NCBI RefSeq assembly: GCF_003386665.1 | Contig: NZ_QTUB01000001.1 | Coordinates: forward strand, 248,001-312,000 | Length of the DNA: 64,000 nt | Source of the DNA: Xenorhabdus cabanillasii | GTDB taxonomy: Bacteria; Pseudomonadota; Gammaproteobacteria; Enterobacterales; Enterobacteriaceae | Reading direction: 5' to 3' | Shown: positions 1 through 10,165 of the stretch, piece by piece | Position numbering within the stretch: the first letter of the stretch is position 1 | Layout of the letters: each line of letters starts with the position of its first letter | Program-made: the position numbers and the translations under genes | Notes under the pieces: model-generated | The model's input: only the letters and a program-made list of their open reading frames with translations | Database searches by the model: none | What the model was told of the DNA's origin: nothing

Positions 1-864
1 TGCTTTTATCAGTGGTTCATGCAGCCGCTTGCCAAGAGCACAAACCCCTAATTCAAACGGTTCAACCAACGAAATATTTTCCAGCAATAATATACGGTTG
101 CGTACCGGCTCTGGGCTATTTTCAACGACAACCGCAGGGATTAACGCAATACCACAACCTAAAGCGACCATGGAAACAATCGCTTCATGACCAGAAACTG
201 TAGCATAAATCTGTGGATGGTTAATTTTGTGCCGGCGGAACCAAAGTTCAATACGCTTACGGGAAGGCCCGTGTTCCGGCAAAATGAATGGGATTGCGTT
301 CCAGTCTGGTTGCTCTTGTGTAGCAAACGATCGTACTGCACAAGGCAAAGAAGGAGCGATCAGTACTAGCGGAATTTCACCAATCTTGGTAAAGCGGACA
401 TTATCAGGCAGCTTTTCTGGTTTACCTGCAATGCCTAAATCTGCTTCTTCAGATTGCACCTTATAAACAGCGTCTGCGGCATCCCCCGTTGTCAGTTTAA
501 TTTCCACCAAAGGATGTTCAGCCCGAAATTTATCCAGAACCTGCGGAAGATGGCTATAAGCGGCAGTAACCGAACAAAAAAGGCGTAATTCTCCCGTTAA
601 AGATGGGCTTTGGTGATTCAATGAATGGAGCAATTGCTGATATTGCAGCAAAGTTTGTTGGGCAAATTGCTTTAATTGCTCCCCTGCGGAGGTCAGTTTC
701 ACTGTCCGATTGTCTCGCAGAAATAGTGAATGCCCCAATTGTTCTTCAATACGTTGAATTTGGCGTGAAAGCGTGGATGGACTGACATGCATAGCTTTGG
801 CTGTGCGACCAAAATGACAACTTTCTGTAAGATGTAAAAATAATTTTAGATCACGTAAGTCCAT
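1..864 (-). CDS. ilvY: LysR-family activator IlvY (3' end beyond the window edge)
   Basis: Reading the minus strand from an ATG at 864 gives an open frame of 288 codons that reaches the window edge without a stop, so only the last few residues (about 10 by family length) are missing. The N-terminus, MDLRDLKLFLHLTESCHFGR followed by an HTH with SPSTLSRQIQRIEEQLG, is a LysR winged helix-turn-helix. The rest is the periplasmic-binding-like co-inducer domain. IlvY activates ilvC when acetolactate or acetohydroxybutyrate binds. Divergence from ilvC across a 185-bp gap fixes the identity. The family normally represses its own promoter from the shared operator. Confidence 0.93.
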   Translation of the reverse strand, partial: MDLRDLKLFLHLTESCHFGRTAKAMHVSPSTLSRQIQRIEEQLGHSLFLRDNRTVKLTSAGEQLKQFAQQTLLQYQQLLHSLNHQSPSLTGELRLFCSVTAAYSHLPQVLDKFRAEHPLVEIKLTTGDAADAVYKVQSEEADLGIAGKPEKLPDNVRFTKIGEIPLVLIAPSLPCAVRSFATQEQPDWNAIPFILPEHGPSRKRIELWFRRHKINHPQIYATVSGHEAIVSMVALGCGIALIPAVVVENSPEPVRNRILLLENISLVEPFELGVCALGKRLHEPLIKA

Positions 865-1049
865 CGTTCTTTTGCCTTTTACTAGGTTTTTTTGCTATAT
901 ATCCGCCGTATGGTGGGAGATTGTCACAAAAAAGACATGTTGCATAAATTGCAATATAGTCTTGTCAATATATCAATTTAAGCAATGGATTTCATGTCAT
1001 ATATTGGCTTTATGTAAACAACATCACACCTAATTATATCGGAGTCACC
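865..1049. promoter_or_regulatory. ilvY-ilvC divergent control region with candidate IlvY operator
   Basis: The 185 bp between the divergent ilvY and ilvC starts must hold both promoters. A perfect inverted repeat TTGCA-N5-TGCAA lies at 940-954, the size and symmetry expected of a LysR-type operator, and is the best candidate for IlvY binding. A TTGTCA hexamer starts at 963, but I see no convincing -10 partner. A GGAG ribosome-binding site precedes the ilvC ATG. Confidence 0.6.
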
Positions 1050-2528
1050 ATGGCTAATTATTTTGATACATTGAACTTACGCCAGAAATTGGCGCAGTTA
1101 GGCAAATGTCGTTTTATGACGCGGGAAGAATTTGCTGACGAGGCAGGGTATTTAAAAGGCAAGAAAGTGGTGATTGTCGGCTGTGGTGCGCAAGGATTAA
1201 ATCAGGGGCTGAATATGCGTGATTCTGGCCTGGATATTGCTTATGCTCTGCGTAAAGAAGCCATTGCAGAGAAACGTGCATCATGGCGTAAGGCAGCTGA
1301 GAATGGTTTCAACGTCGGCACATATGAAGAATTGATCCCACAAGCTGATTTGGTCATTAACCTGACTCCGGACAAACAGCACTCTGCGGTTGTACAGGCT
1401 GTTCAACCGTTAATGAAATCAGGTGCGGCTTTGGGATATTCCCATGGTTTTAATATTGTCGAAGTGGGTGAGCAGATCCGTAAAGACATTACGGTTGTGA
1501 TGGTTGCTCCGAAGTGCCCGGGAACCGAAGTGCGTGAAGAATATAAGCGCGGATTTGGTGTTCCGACACTGATTGCCGTACATCCAGAAAACGATGCAAA
1601 AGGCGAGGGCATGGCAATTGCAAAAGCATGGGCAGCCGCAACCGGAGGCCATCGTGCAGGGGTTCTGGAATCCTCTTTTGTGGCAGAAGTGAAATCTGAC
1701 TTAATGGGTGAGCAAACTATTCTGTGTGGGATGTTACAGGCGGGTTCTCTGTTGTGTTATGACAAGCTGGTGGCTGATGGCGCAGAGCCGGGTTATGCGG
1801 GTAAATTGATCCAGTTTGGTTGGGAAACCATCACAGAAGCCCTGAAACAGGGTGGCATTACATTGATGATGGACAGGCTTTCTAATCCAGCAAAACTGCG
1901 TGCTTATGCTCTTTCTGAACAGTTGAAAACCATTTTAACTCCACTATTCCAAAAACATATGGATGACATTATTTCTGGTAAATTCTCTTCCACTATGATG
2001 GCTGACTGGGCGAATGATGACAAAGATCTGCTGACCTGGCGTGCAGAAACAGGTCAAACGCCATTCGAAAACTATCCTGATTATAACGGTCACATCAGTG
2101 AGCAAGAATATTTTGATCATGGCGTACTGATGGTTGCTATGGTTAAAGCCGGGGTAGAGCTGGCATTTGATACAATGGTAGATTCAGGCATTATTGAAGA
2201 ATCCGCTTATTATGAATCACTACATGAGCTGCCATTAATTGCGAATACCATTGCTCGTAAGCGTCTCTATGAAATGAACGTGGTGATTTCTGATACGGCA
2301 GAATATGGTAACTACCTGTTCTCTTATGTTGCGGTGCCATTATTGCAAGAAAAATTCATGCCAACCCTACAGACCGGGGATTTAGGTAAGGCCGTTGTTG
2401 ATAAAGGTATCGATAATGCTCAATTACGCGATGTTAATGACGCTATCCGTAACCATTCAATTGAGGTTGTAGGCCGGACTTTACGTGGTTATATGACAGA
2501 TATGAAACGTATTGCTGTCGGCGGATAA
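1050..2528 (+). CDS. ilvC: Ketol-acid reductoisomerase, long (class II) form
   Basis: This 492-residue protein is the class II acetohydroxy acid isomeroreductase of enterics (E. coli about 491). It is cytosolic and converts acetolactate to dihydroxyisovalerate, and the aceto-hydroxybutyrate equivalent, with NADPH and Mg2+ in valine and isoleucine synthesis. The Rossmann nucleotide loop [17 protein letters not shown] is at about residues 45-61, with basic residues after it that suit NADPH. Two knotted helical domains follow, the duplicated arrangement of the long form. The start is supported by GGAG about 7 bases upstream and by the N-terminus [18 protein letters not shown]. Control is probably by IlvY from the divergent region. 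Confidence 0.98.
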   Translation: MANYFDTLNLRQKLAQLGKCRFMTREEFADEAGYLKGKKVVIVGCGAQGLNQGLNMRDSGLDIAYALRKEAIAEKRASWRKAAENGFNVGTYEELIPQADLVINLTPDKQHSAVVQAVQPLMKSGAALGYSHGFNIVEVGEQIRKDITVVMVAPKCPGTEVREEYKRGFGVPTLIAVHPENDAKGEGMAIAKAWAAATGGHRAGVLESSFVAEVKSDLMGEQTILCGMLQAGSLLCYDKLVADGAEPGYAGKLIQFGWETITEALKQGGITLMMDRLSNPAKLRAYALSEQLKTILTPLFQKHMDDIISGKFSSTMMADWANDDKDLLTWRAETGQTPFENYPDYNGHISEQEYFDHGVLMVAMVKAGVELAFDTMVDSGIIEESAYYESLHELPLIANTIARKRLYEMNVVISDTAEYGNYLFSYVAVPLLQEKFMPTLQTGDLGKAVVDKGIDNAQLRDVNDAIRNHSIEVVGRTLRGYMTDMKRIAVGG

Positions 2529-2555
2529 TACCTACTGACAATGCCAATCTATTGT

Positions 2556-2588
2556 ATGCCCGATATTGTGTATCGGGCATAATTTTAA
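2556..2588 (+). terminator. Rho-independent terminator of ilvC
   Basis: A perfect 10-bp stem ATGCCCGATA / TATCGGGCAT (2556-2565 and 2571-2580) with a 5-base loop is followed by an interrupted T tract. It lies 27 bp after the ilvC stop and just before the 3' end of the convergent gene. Confidence 0.8.
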
Positions 2589-2594
2589 TCTCAG

Positions 2595-3710
2595 TTACAG
2601 GTTAAATCTTTGCTTCAGCTCATCAATTTCCTGGCGCTGGAACGCATCAAAACGTTCTCTCGGTTGTTGGGCCTTAACCATGTTCAGTAAAGGATCCTGA
2701 ACTTTAGTGCGGATGCCGCTCAATTCTTCCAGCACGGCCAAGCCACAGAACGGCACATAGAGTTCGGAATAACCACCTTCATGTACGACAACCAGCTTGC
2801 CATCGCATAATTCATCTGCTGCTTGCTGTATTTTACGCGTCATTTCCCGGAAACTCTCACTATGGAGCTGCATTCTGGCAAGTGGATCGAAGGAGTTGGC
2901 ATCATATCCACAGGCGACAATAATCAATTCGGGTTGATAACGCTGTAATGCGGGAAGAACGATTTGATCCATAGCATACATGTAACTATTGTGCCCGGTT
3001 CCTGCCATGAGTGGAATGTTGATATTGAAGCCTTCTCCTTTACCTGCACCGATATCATCTTCACCACTGTACCCTTCGGGGTAACAACCATCCTGATGCA
3101 ATGAAATTGTCAAAACATCATCACGTTCCCAAAAGATATGTTGTGTTCCGTTACCGTGATGGACATCCCAGTCAACGACTGCGACCCGGCCAAGCCCAAA
3201 CTGCTTTTTGGCCCGCTCAATGGCAAGGGAGATATTGGCAAGGTAACAAAATCCCATGGCTTTATCTGGTAGACAGTGGTGTCCGGGCGGACGGGACAGG
3301 CTATAAGCGTTGTCCAGTTTGCCATGCAGAACGGCTTCCACTGCCGCACAGGCTAATCCGGCAGATAATTTGGCGATTTCATAACTGCCTGGTCCTACAG
3401 AGGCTTCAGAGCCAAGCATACCTGTACCACCATCGCTCAGCGATTTAAAATTCTGTAAATACGCTTCTGGATGGATAAGTCTTAAGGTTTTTTCATCAAT
3501 AGGATCAGCCCCTAACAGTTGTAATGAGCGGCTTAAACCAGAAACATCCATTAAATTTTTCATTCTGCGCTTAGTTTCTGGTGACTCGGCATGACCCGCT
3601 CCGGATGGTGGTTGTACCCATCCGCCAACTGGAAGCGTTACGACATGTTGTAATCCGGTCGTGTGCCAGAAACAGCTTTCATCAAAGAAAAAACCTGTTT
3701 TGCGTAACAT
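2595..3710 (-). CDS. Histone-deacetylase-family (class II) zinc hydrolase
   Basis: This 371-residue protein belongs to the arginase/deacetylase superfamily that contains class II histone deacetylases and acetylpolyamine amidohydrolases. The diagnostic parts are present: the proton-relay pair HH at about 144-145 in SRPPGHHCLPDKAMGFCY, zinc ligands in VDWDVHHGNGTQ (D182, H184), and D270 in ACGYDANSFDPLARM. The active site therefore looks intact. Bacterial relatives remove acyl groups from polyamines or other amines, and the substrate cannot be read from sequence. AGAGGA seven bases before the ATG supports the start. No signal peptide is visible. It stands alone, convergent with ilvC, where E. 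coli carries ppiC, so it is probably an acquired or lineage-specific gene. Confidence 0.88.
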   Translation of the reverse strand: MLRKTGFFFDESCFWHTTGLQHVVTLPVGGWVQPPSGAGHAESPETKRRMKNLMDVSGLSRSLQLLGADPIDEKTLRLIHPEAYLQNFKSLSDGGTGMLGSEASVGPGSYEIAKLSAGLACAAVEAVLHGKLDNAYSLSRPPGHHCLPDKAMGFCYLANISLAIERAKKQFGLGRVAVVDWDVHHGNGTQHIFWERDDVLTISLHQDGCYPEGYSGEDDIGAGKGEGFNINIPLMAGTGHNSYMYAMDQIVLPALQRYQPELIIVACGYDANSFDPLARMQLHSESFREMTRKIQQAADELCDGKLVVVHEGGYSELYVPFCGLAVLEELSGIRTKVQDPLLNMVKAQQPRERFDAFQRQEIDELKQRFNL

Positions 3711-4042
3711 ATTGTATCCTCTTTAGCTGACTAATATGAAAATAAAAAATTTATTATTGCTATACCAATCAAACAGATAAAACAAGTGTTATTTTTACAA
3801 TGCATTGATAGCTACTATTACATATAGAAAAATAATAAATCTATGGTAGAACTGTGAATTTAATAGCTACTAAAATAATTATTTTTGATTGATAGATATC
3901 ATGATTAATGAGCAATTGAGAAATACCAGGATAATTAATTGGATAGGATTTATGACCCTGTAAAGAAAATCTCCTCCCGGTGTTGCTTTCTGCTACAATT
4001 TCATCCCTCGATCTTTCATCCTGACATAATCTTCAAAACAGT
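3711..4042. other. AT-rich intergenic region between the deacetylase gene and rep
   Basis: No gene is visible in these 332 bp. The region lies between two divergent starts and must hold promoters for both. A TACAAT hexamer at 3994-3999, about 45 bp before the rep ATG, is a possible -10 element, but no good -35 partner was found. Confidence 0.5.
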
Positions 4043-6074
4043 ATGCGATTAAATCCTAGCCAACAACAAGCGGTTGAGTTTGTAACAGGGCCTTGTTTGG
4101 TTCTGGCGGGTGCAGGCTCCGGTAAGACCAGAGTTATCACCAATAAAATAGCCTACCTGATCCGCACTTGTGGTTATCAAGCCCGTCATATTGCGGCTGT
4201 GACTTTCACCAATAAGGCGGCACGCGAAATGAAAGAGCGTGTAGCACAAACATTGGGTCGTAAGGAAACTAAGGGATTAATGATCTCAACATTCCATACG
4301 TTAGGGCTGGAGATCGTCAAGCGTGAATACAAAGCACTTGGAATGAAGAGTAACTTTTCTCTGTTCGATGATCAGGATCAAATGGCATTGTTGAAAGATC
4401 TGACAGCGGATTTATTAGAAGAAGATAAGGATCTGCTGCAAAAACTGATCTCAAATATCTCCAACTGGAAGAATGACCTGATATCACCGGAACAGGTGAT
4501 AAGACAAGCTCGTTCAGCGCAGGAACATCAGTTTGCGGAGTGCTATCGCCGTTACGACTTACATCTGAACAGTTGTAATGTTCTTGATTTTGATGATCTG
4601 ATTACCAAACCAACCTTGTTGTTAATGTGGGACGAAGAGGTCAGGGAGCGTTGGCAAAACAGAATTCGTTACTTGTTGGTGGATGAATATCAGGATACCA
4701 ATACCAGTCAGTATCAACTGGTGAAGTTACTGGTAGGCAACCGGGCGCGTTTTACCGTTGTCGGTGATGATGACCAGTCAATTTATTCATGGCGCGGTGC
4801 TCGCCCGCAAAACTTGATCCTGTTAAAGGAAGATTTTCCACAGCTCAATGTGATCAAGCTGGAGCAGAATTATCGCTCATCAGGGAGAATACTGAAATCG
4901 GCAAATATCCTGATTGAGAATAATCACCATGTATTTGAGAAGAAACTTTTTTCTGAACTCGGTTATGGCGATCCTCTACGTGTGATCGAAGCAAATAATG
5001 AAGATCATGAAGCTGAGCGCGTCGTAGGGGAACTGATCGCCCACCACTTTATCAATAAAACCGAGTATAAAGATTACGCTATTTTATACCGTGGTAATCA
5101 TCAATCCCGTATCTTTGAAAAGATGTTGATGCAAAACCGTATTCCTTACCGTATTTCTGGTGGAACGTCGTTTTTTTTCCCGGCCGGAAATTAAGGATTT
5201 GCTCTCTTATCTGCGAGTAATGACGAATCCTGATGATGACAGTGCATTTTTACGGATCGTCAATACACCACGCCGGGAAATAGGGTCAGTGACGATTCAG
5301 AAATTGGGAGAATGGGCAAGGCAGCGTAACAAAAGCTTGTATCATGCCAGCTTCGACCTTGGTTTGGAACAGAATTTGTCCGGTCGCGGATTGGCTGCTC
5401 TACAGCGTTTTACCCATTGGATGGATGAAATTTCCCGTCAAGCAGAGAGTGAACCATTACTGGCTGTAAGGGATTTATTGCACGGTATGGATTATGAAAG
5501 TTGGCTGTATGAGAACTCCCCCAGTCCCAAAGCTGCTGAAATGAGGATGAAAAATGTCAATCAGCTTTTCACCTGGATGAGTGAAATGCTTGAAGGCGAT
5601 GATCTGAATGAACCCATGACACTCTCTCAGGTTGTGGCTCGCTTTACTTTACGGGATATGCTGGAGCGTGGCGAAGAAGATGAGGAATTGGATCAGGTTC
5701 AGCTTATGACGTTGCATGCTTCCAAAGGCTTGGAATTCCCTTATGTTTTTCTGGTAGGAATGGAAGAAGGGTTATTACCACATCAAAGCAGTATTGATGA
5801 AGATAATATCGAAGAAGAACGGCGTTTGGCTTATGTCGGTATTACTCGTGCTCAACGGGAACTCTTTTTTACCCTTAGTAAAGAGCGTCGCCAGTATGGG
5901 GAACTTATCCGCCCTGAACCGAGCCGATTTTTGTTAGAGTTGCCACAAGATGATCTGGATTGGCCGCAAAGTAAGAGAGTCGTCAGTGCAGAAGAACGTA
6001 TGAAACGGGGGCAATCACGTCTTGCCGATATCAAATCCCGTTTTGGCCTTGGGCAAAAAAATGGTAGTAACTAA
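4043..6074 (+). pseudogene. rep: ATP-dependent DNA helicase Rep, split by a +1 frameshift in a T8 tract
   Basis: Two overlapping frames together encode a full Rep helicase of about 676 residues (E. coli 673). The first (4043-5194) has the UvrD-type Walker [12 protein letters not shown], motif [10 protein letters not shown] and motif [17 protein letters not shown], then runs into SFFFPAGN and a stop. The second (open from 5160) continues with the expected [15 protein letters not shown] and ends with the conserved [20 protein letters not shown] and VGITRAQRE motifs. The break is exactly the 8-T run at 5171-5178; seven Ts would restore the reading frame. Rep is the 3'-5' accessory replicative helicase that clears protein roadblocks. 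The lesion could be a real mutation, a homopolymer sequencing error, or be rescued by slippage. If real, the helicase loses subdomain 2B and the C-terminal motifs. Confidence 0.9.
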
Positions 6075-6091
6075 GCAGGTTAATATCTTTA

Positions 6092-6123
6092 CCCCAGTTT
6101 CATCACCAGTGATGTAGCTGGGG
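6092..6123 (+). terminator. Hairpin after rep, possible terminator
   Basis: CCCCAG (6092-6097) pairs with CTGGGG (6118-6123), and CATCAC / GTGATG pairs inside it. Ts follow, but only after about 14 bases, so termination strength is uncertain. It lies in the short convergent gap between rep and gppA. Confidence 0.45.
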
Positions 6124-6189
6124 AGCCTTTCCTTCGTTTTTTCTTATAATTTAAGAATTATTAGAATGAATAATTATCCTAACTTGTAA

Positions 6190-7689
6190 TTATTCAATAG
6201 CTTTCTCTTCAATAATTAGTGGCCGTTGAATATAACTTTGCCACTTGACTTCTTGATGTAATGTTTCGGCACTGAGTGGGTGTTGTGTTTGCCATTGATG
6301 AGGGAGAGTAATAGTAAGTATGTCATTTTCTGCCCGCAAACGCAGAGGTGCTAAAGAATCATCCCGTCGATGGCTGGCAAAGATAATGGCAAGGCGCAGT
6401 AAACGGCATAACCGCAGTGCCAGTAATGCTGGTAACGCATTTTGTTGACTTAATGATGCCAGATTGATGGATCCACTTTGATTTTTCAACAATGTCGCTA
6501 GTAAGCGTTTTTGAGCAGGAGTATAGCCGGGTAGGTCTAAATGGCTGATCAGATAAGCAGAATGGGCTGGCCCTTGGCGAAAATCGATACACAAGCCGAT
6601 TTTATGGAGCAAACAAGCGCTGACTAACAGTTCCCGACATCGCTCATCCAACTCCCACGTTTTAGCGATTTGTTGAAAAAGATACTCTGCCAGTTGTCTG
6701 ACTCGCTGTGCTTGTTCAGTATCGACCTGAAAACGTTGTTGAATATCTTGCAAGGTTCTGGCACGGATATCTCGCTCGACAGGTAGTTCCAGCATGCCAT
6801 AAACCAGCCCCTCACGCAGCGCACCTCCTGCCAGAGTCATACTTTTGATACCCAAGGCCTGAAAGATAGCAATCAGGATTGCCAAACCGCTTGGAAAAAC
6901 CAATGCTCGCTCTAGTGTCAGGCCATCTATCTCCAGCTCTTCCAGTTTTCCGCATTCAATCGCCTTAGATTTAAGCTGTTGCAATTTGGACAGGGTGATA
7001 AGCTCATCCATACCTTGGGCAATCATGATCTCCTGAAGAGCTTGCACTGTACCCGATGCTCCGACACAAATCTGCCAGCCTTGTTCCAGAAGTGTTGTGA
7101 TAACAGGAGCAAGGATATGGTGAGCGGCCGTTTCTGCTTTAGCAAAGTTCTCTTCTGTCAGACTGCGATCATTGAAATAGCGTTCGAGCCAGGTAACACA
7201 GCCCATTTCAAGGCTGAATAACTGTGTAGCCTTTGCACCAGTACCCGTGACGAGTTCTGTACTGCCGCCGCCAATATCCACCACGAGACGTTTTTCCGGC
7301 CCGCCTGTAGTATGGGCAACCCCTTGATAAATCAGCCGAGCTTCTTCTTCACCTTTGATGACTTTAACCGGAGTACCTAATATTTTAGAGGCTTTGCCAA
7401 TAAATTCATCGGAATTTTCGGCAAGTCGCAATGTTGCTGTAGCGACAATGCGGATCTGTGGAGCAGGGATATCCTGCAAATATTCTGCAAAAAGGCGAAG
7501 ACATTGCCATCCCCGCTCCATTGCCTGCTGTGATAAATGGTTATTTTTATCCAACCCAGCGGCCAGCCTGACTTTACGTTTAATGCGGGCGACCACTTGA
7601 ATACTATCGGATACTCTGCGGACAACCAGCATATGAAAACTGTTTGAGCCTAAATCGATAGCGGCATAGAGCGAAGAAGAACTCAGCAT
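6190..7689 (-). CDS. gppA: Guanosine pentaphosphate phosphohydrolase GppA (Ppx/GppA family)
   Basis: This 499-residue protein is the ASKHA-fold phosphatase that turns pppGpp into ppGpp (E. coli about 494). The phosphate-1 loop is [17 protein letters not shown] near the N-terminus. The second phosphate motif, [14 protein letters not shown], lies near residue 140, and an adenosine-type motif [15 protein letters not shown] follows near 285. The C-terminal third is the HD-like helical domain with the degenerate [17 protein letters not shown]. Paralogous Ppx is excluded mainly by context: the gene follows rhlB on the same strand 42 bp downstream, as gppA does in enterics. Confidence 0.95.
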   Translation of the reverse strand: MLSSSSLYAAIDLGSNSFHMLVVRRVSDSIQVVARIKRKVRLAAGLDKNNHLSQQAMERGWQCLRLFAEYLQDIPAPQIRIVATATLRLAENSDEFIGKASKILGTPVKVIKGEEEARLIYQGVAHTTGGPEKRLVVDIGGGSTELVTGTGAKATQLFSLEMGCVTWLERYFNDRSLTEENFAKAETAAHHILAPVITTLLEQGWQICVGASGTVQALQEIMIAQGMDELITLSKLQQLKSKAIECGKLEELEIDGLTLERALVFPSGLAILIAIFQALGIKSMTLAGGALREGLVYGMLELPVERDIRARTLQDIQQRFQVDTEQAQRVRQLAEYLFQQIAKTWELDERCRELLVSACLLHKIGLCIDFRQGPAHSAYLISHLDLPGYTPAQKRLLATLLKNQSGSINLASLSQQNALPALLALRLCRLLRLAIIFASHRRDDSLAPLRLRAENDILTITLPHQWQTQHPLSAETLHQEVKWQSYIQRPLIIEEKAIE

Positions 7690-7731
7690 TTTGTTATTCC
7701 AGAATTATATTAATCAGCCTGAACATTACGG

Positions 7732-9015
7732 TTACGAATTGCGTTTACGATTACGAACAGTATTACCACGGCGCGTCATATTGGTACGGCGCGGATGCCC
7801 TCCTGAGCGTGCGCGATTGTGGCGTTTGGGCACTGGTAAATCTTTCAGTAATGCATCGCTGTTATATTTGCTCACAGGGATCTGATGCTGGATATATTCT
7901 TCAATGGCTGGCAGATTCAGCGCATATTCTTCACAGGCCAGACTGATTGAATGGCCGCTTTCGCCGGCACGGCCAGTTCGGCCAATACGATGGACGTAAT
8001 CTTCACAGTCATCCGGTAAATCATAGTTAAACACGTGTGTTACGGAAGGAATATGCAGCCCACGTGCAGCAACATCGGTAGCGACCAAAATATCCAGATT
8101 GCCCAGACTGAATTCTTCCAATATGCGCAGGCGTTTTTTCTGTGCTACATCACCGGTCAGCAGACCGACACGATGTCCATCGGCAGCCAGATGAGCCCAG
8201 ACATCTTCGCAACGGTGTTTGGTATTCGCGAAAATAATGCAGCGGTCGGGCCACTCTTCTTCCAATAAAGTCTGTAACAGACGCATTTTTTCTTCATTAG
8301 AAGGATAAAAAAGCTCTTCCCGGATGCGGTGCCCTGTTTTCTGCAATGGTTCCACTTCCACATATTCAGGATTATTCATCTGTTCGAAGGCCAGTTCACG
8401 CACCCGATAAGATAAGGTGGCGGAGAACAGCAGATTCATACGTTCAGTTGCAGTAGGCATCCGACGGAATAACCAACGGATGTCCTTTATAAAACCAAGA
8501 TCGTACATACGATCGGCTTCATCCAGTACAACAACTTGAACAGCACCGAGATTGATATACCCCTGCTTGGCGTAATCAATAAGACGACCTGTTGTGCCAA
8601 TGACAATATCAACGCCAGATTCCAGCACCTTTAGCTGTTTATCATAGCCATCTCCACCGTAGGCCAGACCCATTTTTAACCCTGTGACTTCAGCTAGTTC
8701 TCCTGCGTCAGAATAGATCTGAACGGCCAGCTCACGGGTCGGAGCCATAATCAACGCTCTTGGTTGATTGGTTTTATGCTCCGCCTTGGCGGGATGAGTC
8801 AGTAAATAATGAAAAGTAGACGCCAGAAATGCGAGCGTCTTGCCCGTTCCGGTTTGTGCTTGCCCCGCAACATCTTGGCCTTCGACAGTAAAAGGCAATG
8901 TTAGCGCCTGTATCGGTGTACAGTTGGAAAACCCCTTTTTATTAAGGGCTTCAATGACCTTGGGGTGCAATGCGAAGTCGGAAAACTTCTTTTCTGTCAA
9001 ATGTGTTTTGCTCAT
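7732..9015 (-). CDS. rhlB: DEAD-box RNA helicase RhlB
   Basis: This 427-residue protein (E. coli 421) has all helicase motifs in order: Q motif in [13 protein letters not shown], Walker A AQTGTGKT, Ia [14 protein letters not shown] (Ib), [13 protein letters not shown] (II), LFSATLS (III), and [12 protein letters not shown] then [13 protein letters not shown] (V and VI). RhlB is the ATP-dependent RNA helicase of the RNase E degradosome. The C-terminal tail is basic and arginine-rich ([19 protein letters not shown]), as expected for RNA binding. The gene diverges from trxA across 119 bp and is followed by gppA. Confidence 0.97.
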   Translation of the reverse strand: MSKTHLTEKKFSDFALHPKVIEALNKKGFSNCTPIQALTLPFTVEGQDVAGQAQTGTGKTLAFLASTFHYLLTHPAKAEHKTNQPRALIMAPTRELAVQIYSDAGELAEVTGLKMGLAYGGDGYDKQLKVLESGVDIVIGTTGRLIDYAKQGYINLGAVQVVVLDEADRMYDLGFIKDIRWLFRRMPTATERMNLLFSATLSYRVRELAFEQMNNPEYVEVEPLQKTGHRIREELFYPSNEEKMRLLQTLLEEEWPDRCIIFANTKHRCEDVWAHLAADGHRVGLLTGDVAQKKRLRILEEFSLGNLDILVATDVAARGLHIPSVTHVFNYDLPDDCEDYVHRIGRTGRAGESGHSISLACEEYALNLPAIEEYIQHQIPVSKYNSDALLKDLPVPKRHNRARSGGHPRRTNMTRRGNTVRNRKRNS

Positions 9016-9134
9016 AGTGTGGTAGAATATCAGCTAACTGTTGCTTTAAGAAAGTGTATCCGCTGAAATAAAGACACCTTATATTGGTTAATGTACACTG
9101 ATAACGTAAAAGATTTTACTTTGGAGTCCAAATA

Positions 9135-9476
9135 ATGAGTGAAAAGATTGTGAATGCTGGTGTTATTCATCTGGCTGACAGTGACTTTAATGGAGATAAA
9201 CTAAAATTAGAAGGTGTCGTCTTGGTTGATTTCTGGGCTGAATGGTGTGGCCCTTGTAAAATGGTTGCGCCTATTCTGGATGAAATCGCTGTTGAGTACA
9301 CAGGTAAACTGACCGTTGCTAAATTGAATGTTGATGATCATACCGAAACTGCACCGAAATTCGGTATTCGTGGTATTCCGACGATGATTTTGTTCAAAGA
9401 CGGCGAAAAAGTTGCGGTGAAAGTGGGAGCTTTGTCAAAAACTCAACTGAAAGAATTTTTGGAACCACACTTCTAA
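9135..9476 (+). CDS. trxA: Thioredoxin 1
   Basis: The 113-residue cytosolic disulfide reductase has the invariant active site [11 protein letters not shown] with redox cysteines C38 and C41, and the cis-proline loop [12 protein letters not shown]. It is four residues longer than the E. coli protein (109) because of a slightly longer N-terminal strand ([18 protein letters not shown]). TGGAGTCC eight bases before the ATG is the ribosome-binding site. Thioredoxin gives electrons to ribonucleotide reductase, methionine sulfoxide reductase and PAPS reductase. It stands upstream of rho as in other enterics. Confidence 0.98.
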   Translation: MSEKIVNAGVIHLADSDFNGDKLKLEGVVLVDFWAEWCGPCKMVAPILDEIAVEYTGKLTVAKLNVDDHTETAPKFGIRGIPTMILFKDGEKVAVKVGALSKTQLKEFLEPHF

Positions 9477-10165
9477 TTTAGAGTTAGCTCACAGTAATTA
9501 TGGGCGTTTAGCAGATAAAGCGATTTATCTTATTGACAGCTAGACGTCCGCAACGAAGCATGGTAAGTTAGCTGCCACGTGCTTATATGAAACATGCATT
9601 AGAAAGATTTTCATAATTTATATGAAGAATTGACACCAGGCATGTTACATACTAAACAATCTATAGTGTCTGATAAATCTGTTATCTCTGGATCACCTTG
9701 AAATATCTGATAGCATATCGTATTTAGTAGAGTATCTGAAAGCATATATAGTGAGCCATTCAGTATATAGCTTGGTGCTGAAGACGTCTTTATGCTGTAC
9801 ATCCCGATGATGTTTTCGTACTGGGCGTTTTATGTCGAGGTCTTCTTTTACTGAATTTTTTTGCTGAGATAGTGTTTACTAAGACAATATTGTTAAACAG
9901 TATTTGCTGAAACAGTATTTACACTGAGATAGCTTTTGTATTGAGATTAATCACATTTCGTTATTGTCATCTCGGTTGTATTTTAACAGTTTGTTAGCCT
10001 TATTTTGAAATCAATTAGTGTACTTTAGACTATTGCCTTGTAATATAAATTAATATGTTAAAAGGTTGTATTTGTTTTGGGTACAAATAAACAGGCACCG
10101 ATAACGCTGCCATACCATTCACGTTCATAGTTCGAGATATACCCCGAGTTAAAGAACCCACCATT
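9477..10165 (+). promoter_or_regulatory. Long rho leader / trxA-rho intergenic region with degenerate direct repeats
   Basis: These 689 bp contain no credible gene. The last part before the rho ATG (GTTCATAGTTCGAGATATAC, then CCCCGAGTTAAAGAACCCAC) closely resembles the E. coli rho leader as I remember it, which carries the autogenous attenuation signal. I could not find a RhoL-like leader peptide. The middle is AT-rich and contains degenerate direct repeats: TATCTGATAGCATAT at 9704-9718 recurs as TATCTGAAAGCATAT at 9733-9747. A unit of the form TGCTGARAYAGTRTTTAC also recurs three times between 9862 and 9940. The rho start has no clear Shine-Dalgarno. Confidence 0.55.

Noticed and set aside
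9611..9802. A 63-codon minus-strand frame in the trxA-rho gap
   Set aside because: No recognisable domain and no ribosome-binding site; it lies across the direct-repeat region of the rho leader.
9477..10165. A RhoL-type leader peptide gene
   Set aside because: I looked for a short frame resembling E. coli RhoL ahead of rho and found none.
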